Shown: positions 34,539 through 42,930 of the stretch, piece by piece
Position numbering within the stretch: position 1 is the stretch's first letter
Layout: each line of letters begins with the position of its first letter
Assembly (NCBI GenBank): GCA_965219935.1
Contig: CBDCOU010000003.1
Coordinates: 2,046,001 to 2,110,000 of the forward strand
DNA: 64,000 nucleotides
From: Bin34 sp965219935
GTDB taxonomy: Bacteria > Chloroflexota > Anaerolineae > Caldilineales > Caldilineaceae
Direction: 5' to 3'
Made by a program: the position numbers and the translations under genes
Notes under the pieces: model-generated
Told to the model about the DNA's origin: nothing
What the model saw: the letters and a program-made list of their open reading frames with translations, nothing else
The model's database searches: none

Positions 34539-35369
34539 ATGCATACGGAAATCACCCAGGCCCAGATTGACGCCTATCAAACCCATGGCTTTGTGGTCAT
34601 GGATGAATTCCTGACCCCCGAGGAGCTGGAGACCTGGCGCGACGCCGTCGACCAGGCCGTACGCGCACGCAAGGACCGCAAGCTGGTGGTCGACGGCACC
34701 ATGGACGACGATCGCTGGAAGGACCGTGGTTCCTTCTACGACTACGTCTTTGTGCAGCGCCTCAATTTGTGGAAGGACAATCCGGCCGTCAAGGAGCTCA
34801 TCCTGGATCCCCGCATTGGCCGGATGGCCACCGAACTGGCCCAAACGGAAGGCATGCGCGTGTGGCACGACCAGGCCCTGATCAAGCAACCCTGGGCCAA
34901 TGCCACGGCCTGGCACCACGACAACCCCAAGTGGTCCTTCTACTCCCCGGATGCGATTAGCATCTGGATCGCGCTGGACGACGCCACCGCCCACAACGGC
35001 TGTCTCTATTTCCTGGCCGGGTCCCACCGGAAGACCACCTACGTCAACGTGCCCATCGCCGAGAACATGTCGGACCTCTTTCAGGAGTATCCCGACTTTG
35101 TGGACATGGAATCCATCGCCGCACCCATGAAGGCGGGTTCCTGCTCCTTCCACAACGGCTTGCTGGCCCACGGGGCCGGCGCCAACATGACGGCCGGCTG
35201 GCGGCGTGCCATGACCTGTGCCTTCATGCCCTACGGCAGCACCTTCAACGGGATTCAGAACATCCTGACCGACGAACAGGTCGCCGCGTATGACATCGGG
35301 GACGAATTGAACGACGACCGCCAGAACCCGGTGGTGTACCACAAGGACGAAGCCCTGATTACCGTGTAG
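34539..35369 (+). CDS. Phytanoyl-CoA dioxygenase family protein
   Basis: This 276-residue Fe(II)/2-oxoglutarate-dependent dioxygenase shows a family N-terminus QIDAYQTHGFVVMDEFLTPEELE. The iron ligands are His and Asp in TAWHHDNPKWSF and a distal His in FHNGLLAHGAGAN. An Arg for 2-oxoglutarate follows in GWRRAMTCAFMP. AAGGAGAGG precedes the ATG. Bacterial members hydroxylate varied small molecules, so the substrate is open. It may belong with the preceding receptor, but the hairpin between them argues for a separate transcript or lower expression. Confidence 0.88.
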   Translation: MHTEITQAQIDAYQTHGFVVMDEFLTPEELETWRDAVDQAVRARKDRKLVVDGTMDDDRWKDRGSFYDYVFVQRLNLWKDNPAVKELILDPRIGRMATELAQTEGMRVWHDQALIKQPWANATAWHHDNPKWSFYSPDAISIWIALDDATAHNGCLYFLAGSHRKTTYVNVPIAENMSDLFQEYPDFVDMESIAAPMKAGSCSFHNGLLAHGAGANMTAGWRRAMTCAFMPYGSTFNGIQNILTDEQVAAYDIGDELNDDRQNPVVYHKDEALITV

Positions 35370-35799
35370 CAGGCTGCTGCATCATGGATTCGGTCCGCTG
35401 CCGACGGTTTTATCGGTGTGCGAACGCGGCAAGATGGTGGTGCCAGGAAGCATCCTTGCTGACCGCGGAGCAACCAGGATAGTGCCGCCGGAGCCTGCTT
35501 GTGGCAGCGGATGGGATGCGGTGTGCGGCTTGAGGTGAATGCCTGTGTCGCAAGAGTGGTCGGGAGCGGCCAAACTCCAACACCGCCTCAGCACCTTGCC
35601 AGTTTCCCAAGCGTTCCACGTCTGCAATCGGATAAAGCGGTAGTGTATTCAGGACAGCGGCATGACGCGGCCGTCTGGCTGTGTCGTGTGTGCGTCTCGC
35701 GATGTCGGATGTCTCGAACACGGACAGCAGGATGGCATCGCAGCGATTCACCAGCCCGCGCGCGGGCCTGCGATGGACGGTGTTGTTCCCAACCACTTT
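35370..35799. other. Gene-free spacer
   Basis: No gene can be supported here. Minus-strand frames through the region lack any recognisable motif or ribosome site. This may be decayed DNA. Confidence 0.3.
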
Positions 35800-36096
35800 C
35801 TAGTTCAGGGCGGCGGTTTTGAAGTCCTCAACCTCGATATGCTTTGCCTGCTCCCGGACCTGCCACAGGTCATAGGCCGTCTGCATCCCCAGCCACGTTT
35901 CCGGTGTGGAGCCGAATGCCTGAGACAGGCGGATGGACATCTCCACCGATACACCAGCCTTCCCGTTCACCAAATCCGACAACGCCTGGCGGGTTATTCC
36001 CAACCCTTGCGCCGCCCGCGTTACCGTCAAGCCCAAAGGTTCAAGGCACTCATGCCTTACGATCTCGCCCGGATGCGGAGGTTTGTGCATGCCCAT
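35800..36096 (-). CDS. HigA-like antitoxin
   Basis: The 98-residue protein has the typical HigA opening KPPHPGEIVRHECLEPLGLTVTRAAQGLGITRQALSDLVNGKAGVSVEMSIRLSQAFG, containing the helix-turn-helix, and then PETWLGMQTAYDLWQVR. It represses the operon and neutralises the toxin encoded immediately upstream on the minus strand. The start MGMHKPP at 36096 leaves a 13-base gap after the toxin stop. The longer frame from 36150 is unlikely because it overlaps the toxin gene. Confidence 0.88.
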   Translation of the reverse strand: MGMHKPPHPGEIVRHECLEPLGLTVTRAAQGLGITRQALSDLVNGKAGVSVEMSIRLSQAFGSTPETWLGMQTAYDLWQVREQAKHIEVEDFKTAALN

Positions 36097-36109
36097 TTTT
36101 CTCGCCTGC

Positions 36110-36388
36110 TCAGTGATGGTCCGTGTAGTCAACGTCGACTGCATGCCCATCCTCGAACCTGAAGGTCACGCGCCAATTCCCCGAGACCGAGACCGCGTAG
36201 TGACCACCGAGCTGACCTGACAGCGGGTGCAGGCGGAAACCTGGCAGGTTCATGTCCTGCGGCGTACTGCTTTGGTCAAGCACCGCGAGGATGCGAGTCA
36301 GCTTACCGACATGCTGTGGAGCCACTCGCCGTGCACCACGGCCACTGTAAAGTGCCTTCAATCCCCGGTGCTTAGACGAGACAATCAC
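36110..36388 (-). CDS. HigB-like toxin
   Basis: This 92-residue HigB/RelE-like mRNA interferase precedes its antitoxin gene, the order usual for HigBA. The sequence shows SSKHRGLKALYSGRGARRV, LPGFRLHPLSGQLGGHYAVSVSGNWRVTFRFEDGHAVDVDYTDHH, the hallmark end of this family. It is the second toxin-antitoxin pair in the window and is unrelated in sequence to the pair at 13 kb. Confidence 0.9.
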   Translation of the reverse strand: MIVSSKHRGLKALYSGRGARRVAPQHVGKLTRILAVLDQSSTPQDMNLPGFRLHPLSGQLGGHYAVSVSGNWRVTFRFEDGHAVDVDYTDHH

Positions 36389-36853
36389 ACAAGCAGTCTA
36401 GGGTGTAGCCTGTCGCCTGTCAATAGACAACACGGCTTTCTCAACATTGGTTCAGTGAGGGACACTGGCCGTTGGCGGGAACGAGTCTGACCCCGCGCGA
36501 GCTTGAGGTCCTGGCCCTCCTCGCGGAAGGCCTGAAGTCCGGGAACTGCACCTGACTATCGGTGAGCGCAAGGGATAAGCAGGGCGACCACCACGCTGCA
36601 GGCCCTCGGTGAGGTGATGACCAACATCGCCGCCCTATCCGCTTACGACATCCACGACATTCGGAGGGCGGAGGGCTACGGTTGGCGCGGCTTCCCGGCC
36701 CGGCTGGGCACGGCTGTGCCAGCCGACACTCCGGGGAACATCTCCGCGGCGCGGGAAGCCCATGCCGATTCCCGGAACCAGGTTGCCCAACGCCACGTGG
36801 AGCCCGGTTCAGGGACTGCGGACATCATTCCCTGTCGGATCCTCGGCCGGGAT
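36389..36853. other. Spacer with a LuxR-type HTH remnant
   Basis: The stretch contains no intact gene. Plus-strand bases 36487-36555 read LTPRELEVLALLAEGLKSG and then a stop, and match the first helix of a LuxR/GerE DNA-binding domain. After a frameshift, LTIGERKG may continue the domain. The rest of the region holds nothing recognisable. Confidence 0.4.
36487..36600 (+). pseudogene. LuxR-family DNA-binding domain remnant
   Basis: The phrase LTPRELEVLALLAEGL is the classic start of the LuxR-type helix-turn-helix. It is followed by a premature TGA, and the family continuation is out of frame. Only a short piece of the former regulator survives. Confidence 0.45.
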
Positions 36854-38011
36854 CTACAGCAGGGACCGCCATTCAACCGGTGATTGCCGAACGGCCAGGA
36901 TGCGGTCGACCACATCCGCAGGAGGGCCGTCCCGGCGCCAAGATTCCTCGATCCGATCCCGGTCCGCAGGGGCCACCAGGTCGGGCAGGAGCTTGTGCAG
37001 CAGGTCAACGGCTACTTCCAGCTGGGTTGCCTGCAATTCCCGGTTGTGCCGTTCCCGTTCGGCTTCCCGCTCCCGGTTGTACCGTTCCCGTTCGTATTCC
37101 GCGTCGGCCGCCTGATCACGCCAGCGGTCCTGTCCCGCATCCCACCATTGGAAGCGCGGCGGCCGGCCCGTATCCGGCTGCCACAGGCGCACATGCGTGT
37201 CGCACACGGTGCTGAAGTAAGCCGGTGCATCCTCGTCCTGCCGGTAACGGCCATCCGGCTGCAGGCGGAAGAACTGAAGTTCCGCGGGGACATCGGGTTC
37301 GGGTTCGCCGCCGGGATCGCAGGTCAGGTACTCGGCAATGCCCAGGTCGGCATACAGGTGCAGCTTCCCCCTCACATCCTTGGTTCTGGTGGAGGGCGAC
37401 AGGATCTCCACCACCAGTTCCGGGATTGGGTGGCCCTGGTCAAGCCGCATCGTGCGTCCTTCCCGGCTCCGTTCCGCGTCTGTCGGCAGCAGCAGTTCCC
37501 GCGGCAGCACCACCAGAGCCGGCTCCACCTGCGAAATTGGACACCCCTTCTCGGTGTACATGCCCGCACGGCCCCCGAAGTCCGGATCGAAGTGGACCTC
37601 CGCTTCCCGCTCCACGCGATTGCCAAGCATGGCGCGGAGCACGAAGTTCATGGCCAGGAGGAGAGGGACGTGTCTGTAGGGCAGGGGACTCACAAAGCCG
37701 TCTTTGTCCAAAATCCAATGGCGGATGTCCGTGCTCAGATGGGGGTCGGTGGTCCGGTCCCACCAGTACTCGTGGCCCTCGTCGTAGGTGTACGCGGGAT
37801 CGAAGTACGCCAACTGCGCCAACTCGGCCCGCCAGGCCTCGGGATGGGCCAGCCGCCAGGCAATCCGCTTGGCCCAAGCCGCGCGCGCTGTGACGGCATC
37901 GGTGTCGCCGTGCCGCGGCGCCACCTGCCAATCCCAGGCCGGGTCCGGACGCACCGGTGCGCGCTCATCGGCCACGGACCGGATTGGCTCCTTCAGTCCC
38001 ACCGCCTTCAT
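36854..38011 (-). CDS. Uma2-family PD-(D/E)XK protein with charged C-terminal helix
   Basis: This is a 385-residue Uma2 (DUF820) type protein. The core is an endonuclease-like fold: VEREAEVHFDPDFGG, QVEPALVVLPREL, HPIPELVVEILSPSTRTKDVRGKLHLYADLGIAEYLTCDP. The E-x-LSPST and following Lys-rich helix are the usual conserved positions. The C-terminal part has repeats of RERYNREREAERERHNREL, predicted as a coiled coil. The start MKAVGL at 38011 follows GGGAGG. N-terminal residues 1-100 precede the usual Uma2 core and are unusual. Biological role of the family is poorly known; many are on mobile DNA. Confidence 0.8.
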   Translation of the reverse strand: MKAVGLKEPIRSVADERAPVRPDPAWDWQVAPRHGDTDAVTARAAWAKRIAWRLAHPEAWRAELAQLAYFDPAYTYDEGHEYWWDRTTDPHLSTDIRHWILDKDGFVSPLPYRHVPLLLAMNFVLRAMLGNRVEREAEVHFDPDFGGRAGMYTEKGCPISQVEPALVVLPRELLLPTDAERSREGRTMRLDQGHPIPELVVEILSPSTRTKDVRGKLHLYADLGIAEYLTCDPGGEPEPDVPAELQFFRLQPDGRYRQDEDAPAYFSTVCDTHVRLWQPDTGRPPRFQWWDAGQDRWRDQAADAEYERERYNREREAERERHNRELQATQLEVAVDLLHKLLPDLVAPADRDRIEESWRRDGPPADVVDRILAVRQSPVEWRSLL

Positions 38012-38259
38012 CTCTGTGCCTCCCATGCCCGGTCGCTCCGAACGGTCCCATTCTACCGGGCCCACCCGGCGGGACGGGACGGGTTCCCTGCTCCGCCACC
38101 GGGCGGTACCAAGCTCTTCTTTCTCAAAGTTTCGGAGCCATCAGAGTCCGGGGAATGGACAGGCATGCTCACGCCTTGCCACGACACACGATGGGACTTG
38201 AACAGACCACGTCCCAAGGCTGCCCGACACAACTTCCCATCGGAATACGACGGCCCGGC

Positions 38260-39459
38260 CTATGTTCCAAGCCGACTCGACAGCCGGTGCACATAGGGGC
38301 CCGTGGCAGCTATCAGGCAGGCAATGCCCAGGCACGCGAGGCCCAGTCCCCAATTGACGTGATAGATATGGGGCGAGAAGGCATCCGACGCGCGGATAAG
38401 CCCCAGGGACAGAATCTGCCCCATGAACACAAATGTGTTGAACACACCCAGGACGCGGCTCCTCCAAGGGTCGGGAGTCAACCCGCTCAGCCACGCGGCC
38501 CCGTTGGGCACGGGGAGGCCCATGCCGACCCCCACAATCAGGTTGCCCAGCACCACATGCCAGAGTTCCCCGGCCATGGCCACGATCAGGAATCCCACCG
38601 CAAACAGCAGAAAGGTCAGCGCGAAGACGGCGTAGGGCCCCAGGTAGCGGCCAACTCTGAGCAAATTCCAGCTGGAGACGGCCGATGACGCCGCAGCCAC
38701 CATGATGGTCAACGACACAATCCGTGGATCGGCAAACCCCAGCTCTTGCAAGCGATAGGGATGCACCGTGAACAGCGAGTAGATGAAGAGCATGGTCAGG
38801 CAGCCCAATCCCCAGGTGAGGAGCAAGACCGGCATCGCCGGTCCGCGCAGCCACCCGGCAAACCCTGTTCCGGAACCCTCAATCCTTGACACCTGCGCGG
38901 GCGGCTCTGTTCGCAGGTTGACCGCCAGGAACGGCACCAGTACGACCGGCCACAGGTAGATCAGAAAGGTCAGCCGCCAATGCATGGCGGCCAGTTGTCC
39001 TCCCAGGAACAGATATGTCAGCCCTGCCACGTTGGTGAAGGCGGACTGCTTGCCCAGCAGGCTCTGGCGCCTGGCCTCTTCCGGCAGGGACCCCAAGAGC
39101 GAAGCGGAACTTGTGGCGGTTCCGGCAATGCTGCAACCCAGCACGAACCGTTCCATCAGCATCAGCGGGTACTGAGTGGTCCAGTAGCCGCTGACGCCGC
39201 TGAGGACCAACAACACCACGGAGCCAAGGAGGGTGTGCCACCGCCCGAAACGGTCTGCCAGCCAGCCGGCCACGGGCGCGGCAGCCACAAGCCCCACGGA
39301 CGGCATGACCAGGAACAGATTGGCCTCGTTCACGCCGGTGACACCGCCACCAAGATATTCCGCGAGCTCCAGCAGGGCAGGCGCCACGATGGCACTGGAT
39401 GCGACTGTCAACATGCCGGCGCCCATCAGTAAGGCCGTGGCCACCCGTTCGCGTCTCAT
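38260..39459 (-). CDS. Major facilitator superfamily transporter
   Basis: This membrane transporter of about 399 residues has 12 predicted helices. The MFS motif A between helices 2 and 3 is GWLADRFGRWHTL. A central loop lies near VNLRTEPPAQVSRIEGSGTG. Family is clear; substrate is not. The frame is open to 39573, but upstream residues do not look like transporter sequence, so MRRERVATALLM at 39459 was chosen. It lies next to a truncated glycosyltransferase remnant on the same strand. Confidence 0.85.
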   Translation of the reverse strand: MRRERVATALLMGAGMLTVASSAIVAPALLELAEYLGGGVTGVNEANLFLVMPSVGLVAAAPVAGWLADRFGRWHTLLGSVVLLVLSGVSGYWTTQYPLMLMERFVLGCSIAGTATSSASLLGSLPEEARRQSLLGKQSAFTNVAGLTYLFLGGQLAAMHWRLTFLIYLWPVVLVPFLAVNLRTEPPAQVSRIEGSGTGFAGWLRGPAMPVLLLTWGLGCLTMLFIYSLFTVHPYRLQELGFADPRIVSLTIMVAAASSAVSSWNLLRVGRYLGPYAVFALTFLLFAVGFLIVAMAGELWHVVLGNLIVGVGMGLPVPNGAAWLSGLTPDPWRSRVLGVFNTFVFMGQILSLGLIRASDAFSPHIYHVNWGLGLACLGIACLIAATGPYVHRLSSRLGT

Positions 39460-39744
39460 GGCGTATGCAACCCTTGGATCACGGGAACCAGGCCGGGGCG
39501 AACCGCTCGATGCACCTGTGCGATTCGGTGCCTGGACTGCTCCGGAAGCCGTTGTTGACAATCTACCTTCCATGCCGCGGGGGACAGGCGCAGGACTGTC
39601 TCGTCACTGCCATCCTCCGCATTGAGTCGGGGAGTCAGGACCAATGTTCGATGGCTCGTCGCGTTCAGGCCGCTGGCCAAAGAGTGCAGCACCGTGGCCA
39701 TGCCTCATGCATCCGGCGGATATGAATTGGTGACGTACAACACG
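39460..39744 (-). pseudogene. Truncated glycosyltransferase N-terminus with in-frame stop
   Basis: The minus-strand frame reads MNVLYVTNSYPPDA, a TGA stop, then GMATVLHSLASGLN and TLVLTPRLNAEDGSDETVLRL. This is the N-terminal pattern of a GT4 glycosyltransferase, in which PPDxGG is usual. The TGA replaces a glycine codon (GGA). The fragment ends after roughly 90 codons, near the start of the MFS gene, and no C-terminal domain is present. It is best read as a broken relict. Confidence 0.55.
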
Positions 39745-39942
39745 TTCATGTTCAATGCTCCGAGAAACCGGAAGGACCACCGTTCCTTGTTCAAACCTGT
39801 GCCTTCTTTGGGCACTGGTCCCTTCGGAAATCGGTCCGGGAAACGGATACGGTACATCACGCACCGTACATGTTTCCGATATGGCCTTCTATACTTTGGT
39901 GGACAGGCTTGTATCCAGGGAAACAGGCGCATCAACCACACT

Positions 39943-40383
39943 ATGGGACGCAAGAAGCAACAGCCGCCCATATGCATCGAGCCTGGATGCAACAATCGGA
40001 CTTCGTGGCGCACGAATTGGGACACCATGAGCCCGGAACTGGCCGCGGAGGTGGACCCGTACCATCACCGTTGCCAGAGCTGTTACGAAAAATGGAGGGC
40101 CCGCAAGGAAGCCGAAGATCTGCGTTATTGGGAAGCGTACCGGGCAGCTTGGCAGGCGGAATTGCGAGACGGCCTCCGAGCCGGCAAGGCCAAACTCACA
40201 CGGGCGCGCAAGGCATGGACTTGTGAACTGTGCCGCGGGAAGATCAATCCGGGCGAGACCTACCAGCGAGCGTCCGTCTACATGGGTGGGTATTACCCTG
40301 AGCGCTATCCTGTTTGCACCACCTGCCGCCCGCCTGAACAGGGACAGGGACAATCAATGAAAGAGGCTCACCCGGTGGGCTAG
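39943..40383 (+). CDS. Small zinc-finger-like protein
   Basis: The product is 146 residues starting MGRKKQQPPICIEPGC. Cysteine pairs occur as C-x4-C near 11-16, CQSC near 48-51, CELC near 103-106 and CTTC near 131-134. This implies two zinc sites, the second enclosing the treble-clef-like CELCRGKINPGETYQRASVYMGG. The middle is a charged helix (EKWRARKEAEDLRYWEAYRAAW). The family is not recognised. Similar small proteins are found near mobile DNA. It ends just before the inverted-repeat-bounded segment. Confidence 0.6.
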   Translation: MGRKKQQPPICIEPGCNNRTSWRTNWDTMSPELAAEVDPYHHRCQSCYEKWRARKEAEDLRYWEAYRAAWQAELRDGLRAGKAKLTRARKAWTCELCRGKINPGETYQRASVYMGGYYPERYPVCTTCRPPEQGQGQSMKEAHPVG

Positions 40384-40395
40384 TTGGATCTTTAG

Positions 40396-40473
40396 TACCA
40401 ATCCAGTAAGTCTGAGGTGCCATTGGTTGAGCATCGGACAATCACTCCGGAGTCGGCCGGATCCAGTGCCGGT
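40396..40473 (+). repeat. Left inverted repeat of Rpn segment
   Basis: About 78 bases align with the reverse complement of 42474-42550. Thirty bases (40432-40461) match perfectly, from CATCGGACAATCACTCC to the end of GTCGGCCGGA. Together the two copies bound a 2.15-kb segment holding the Rpn-family gene. Confidence 0.65.
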
Positions 40474-40595
40474 TGCCTGTGTTCCGGAGGCCATCACCGC
40501 TGCGCCACGACTACCCGTCCATCGATAGTGACAAACCGTGGCCGATGTCCGTCGCCCGCACCGACGATGAGGCACGGCATGCTCTTGCTTGTCCT

Positions 40596-40623
40596 GGCCG
40601 GGAGGGCGGTGACCTTCCCGGCC
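40596..40623 (-). terminator. 11-bp hairpin after duplicated Rpn 3' fragment
   Basis: The arms GGCCGGGAGGG and CCTTCCCGGCC pair with one G-T pair around a 6-base loop, just beyond the stop codon of the duplicated fragment. An identical hairpin follows the full gene at 40994-41021. It is probably the transcription end of the original gene. Confidence 0.5.
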
Positions 40624-40627
40624 ACGA

Positions 40628-40975
40628 TCAGTCAACGTCGCTGTCGTTGTGGCCCTGCAACCGGTCCAACTCCTCGCGCAGTTTGTGCAGGCCGGCCTCG
40701 TCAATCCCGGTGAGCGCCTCGACGGTTTCCCATGAGTGGCTCCGTTCCAGCATGCCCTCGAGGTTTGCAATCCGCTCCTGGAGCCGTCCTTCTTCGCGTC
40801 CCGCTTTCAGGCCCTTTTCCCGGCCTTCGCGTTCAAGTTTCGCCTCCAGGATTTCCAACATGGTCACGTCTTCCGGGGTCAGGCAGACCTCCCCGAGCCA
40901 TTCCTGGTACCTCGCCACCTCGGCGGTCAGAACTTCCTTCATGGAGCCTCCATACTCGATTGTGGCGAGGAACGG
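40628..40975 (-). pseudogene. Duplicated C-terminal fragment of Rpn-family gene
   Basis: This segment repeats the last third of the adjacent full gene. Conserved phrases include EYGGSMKEVLTAEVARYQE, LTPEDVTMLEILEAKLERE, and the terminal LREELDRLQGHNDSDVD. It lacks the nuclease domain and is shorter inside the charged EGRQEG repeat than the full copy. It lies in tandem just downstream, with the same 3' flank and hairpin, and therefore arose by tandem duplication of about 400 bases. Confidence 0.75.
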
Positions 40976-40993
40976 CACGCTCTTGCTTGTCCT

Positions 40994-41021
40994 GGCCGGG
41001 AGGGCGGTGACCTTCCCGGCC
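40994..41021 (-). terminator. 11-bp hairpin after Rpn-family gene
   Basis: Same arms and loop as the hairpin at 40596-40623, placed four bases beyond the stop codon of the full Rpn gene. Confidence 0.5.
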
Positions 41022-41025
41022 ACGA

Positions 41026-42078
41026 TCAGTCAACGTCGCTGTCGTTGTGGCCCTGCAACCGGTCCAACTCCTCGCGCAGTTTGTGCAGGCCGGCCGCGTC
41101 AATGCCGGTGAGCGCCTCGATGGTTTCCCATGAGTGGCTCCGTTCCAGCATGCCCTCGAGGTTTGCAATCCGCTCCTGGAGCCGTCCTACCTCAAGCCCT
41201 TCCTGGCGTCCCTCTTGGCGTCCTTCTTCGCGTCCCGCTCTCAGGCCCTCCTGCAGGCCCTTTTCCCGGCCTTCGCGTTCAAGTTTCGCCTCCAGGATTT
41301 CCAACATGGTCACGTCTTCCGGGGTCAGGCCGACCTCTCCGTGCCGTTCCTGGTACCTCGCCACCTCGGCGGTCAGAACTTCCTTCATGGATCCTCCATA
41401 CTCGATTGTGTAGTATCGCACCAGCGTCACCACCTTGGAGGGGCCGCCGGGCGTGGCCCGAATCGCCGGCAACAGCGGCGGCAGCAACTGCACCAGGCGC
41501 GCGGCCTGGGTGCGCCCATGGTCGCTCAGCAGCATTTCCATCGCCCGACCGTACGCATCGCCGCGCGCCTCCTCCAGCGGCATGCGGTGCAGTTCCACCA
41601 ACACGTGGCTAAAGCGGCAGACACCCGGCAGGTTCCGCACCTTTTCATTGTACAAGTCTGCGAAACGGGGGGGCGGTGCCCATGACCGCGGGCCGTGGTG
41701 CAGGACCACGGTCACAATCGGGCTGATCGTGTCCGCCCGCGGGCGCCGGCTCCGTTCCTCCTCCCAAATGCGGCTCTGGTAGCGGAGCAGCCGCAGGCGC
41801 AGCCAGAAGTCCACCGTGGACTGGTGCTCGACCAGCACGTACACGTATACCGACTGGTCCGACGCGCCGCGGGCCTCGAACAACACGTCCGTCTCCGACC
41901 TTTTCAGTGCTTCGTCGACGAATGATCCCGGCACTCGTTGCAGTGTGGTGAAGTTGAGGTGTTGGGCCACGTCCTCCGGCAGCCGTGCCTGCAGCCAGGC
42001 GCGGGCGGTGGCCGGATCGCCCAGGGCCCGGCGCACCAGGGCATCGTGGTTCATGCCAGGGGATTGTTCGCCCGCCAT
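41026..42078 (-). CDS. Rpn-family recombination-promoting nuclease / putative transposase
   Basis: This 350-residue protein has a PD-(D/E)XK-type fold. The N-terminal pattern HDALVRRALGDPATARAWLQARLPEDV, ETDVLFEAR, VYVYVLVEHQSTVDFWLRLRLLRYQSRIWEEE is that of Rpn/transposase_31 proteins, with the catalytic Asp in the ETDVLF strand and E-x-Q in VEHQS. The C-terminal third has the charged repeats EGLRAGREEGRQEGRQEGLEVGRLQERI, then a helical tail. Members promote recA-independent recombination in E. coli; the role here is unknown. The gene lies inside an inverted-repeat-bounded segment with its 3' part duplicated. Confidence 0.85.
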   Translation of the reverse strand: MAGEQSPGMNHDALVRRALGDPATARAWLQARLPEDVAQHLNFTTLQRVPGSFVDEALKRSETDVLFEARGASDQSVYVYVLVEHQSTVDFWLRLRLLRYQSRIWEEERSRRPRADTISPIVTVVLHHGPRSWAPPPRFADLYNEKVRNLPGVCRFSHVLVELHRMPLEEARGDAYGRAMEMLLSDHGRTQAARLVQLLPPLLPAIRATPGGPSKVVTLVRYYTIEYGGSMKEVLTAEVARYQERHGEVGLTPEDVTMLEILEAKLEREGREKGLQEGLRAGREEGRQEGRQEGLEVGRLQERIANLEGMLERSHSWETIEALTGIDAAGLHKLREELDRLQGHNDSDVD

Positions 42079-42930
42079 TCCGGTCGCACCTGCCTGCTGC
42101 AGTGGTCAAGTCATTCCGGTTAGCCTATTCCAATGGCACGAAACATGCAAATAAATGATCAATGGTTCATTGATTGGGTTGCACAGGGTTGTCCGGGTCA
42201 TGCCAAGTCCGTCGCGCGGTGCCCGTTGTGCCTGTCGGGTCGGGTTGCGATGTGACCCGTACCGGGCGCAGGGGGTGATCGCCGGACTCCCGGGGACTCG
42301 CCTGCGGTACCGGCAGACACGGTTCGCGGTGGACCGCCAATTCGTTGGCATGCGTTGGCGGATTCGAGCCCGACACCAGGCCGGTGTGATGCCGACACAT
42401 CCAACTGGTCACTGGCATCCGGCCGGCGGCGGGGCTGCCGTGGCCCGCCAGACCGCCGTTGTCCGGGCGGCCGATACTGGCTCCGGCCGACTCCGGAGTG
42501 ATTGTCCGATGTTCGGCCAACCGTGTCTCAGATATGCTGGACCGGGTATAAGGCATGTGTGCCCATGTGTCCAGTTGGGGACACATGGATCAGGTACACA
42601 AGTCCCTTCCAACAGGTGCTGAGTGGGAGGCCGCTGCCACCCACGAATGCCAATAGCCGGCCACCTTGTGGCTGCCCACCGGCAGATGATGGTGGCGGAC
42701 ACCGGTTCGGACGCCACAGGCGGGAGGTTGTCCGCATCAGCGGTACCGGGTCTGCCGGTCGTGTCAGGCGCATGCAATCCCGACGGATTGTTGTTACCCG
42801 GACCGGATTCGACTTAAGATACTAGGTCGGCGCGGCCGGGCTCGCGGCAATCTTCCATCCCGGTGCCCTGTGTGGCACCGCCCCGCCCGTTGCAACCTAC
42901 CCTCCTGCATCACCCCTTCGGTGTTCTGCC
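42079..42930. other. Gene-free region with right inverted repeat
   Basis: These 850 bases hold no supported gene. The right arm of the inverted repeat lies at 42474-42550, and its perfect 30-base core at 42482-42511. The rest is GC-rich with no recognisable motif. The promoter of the chaperonin operon should lie at the right end. Confidence 0.45.
42474..42550 (-). repeat. Right inverted repeat of Rpn segment
   Basis: This is the reverse complement of 40396-40473 over about 77 bases, with 30 perfect bases at 42482-42511. It may be the end of a mobile element. Confidence 0.65.

Noticed and set aside
35382..35796. Minus-strand open frames upstream of the HigA-like gene
   Set aside because: No motif, no ribosome site and composition like shadow translation.
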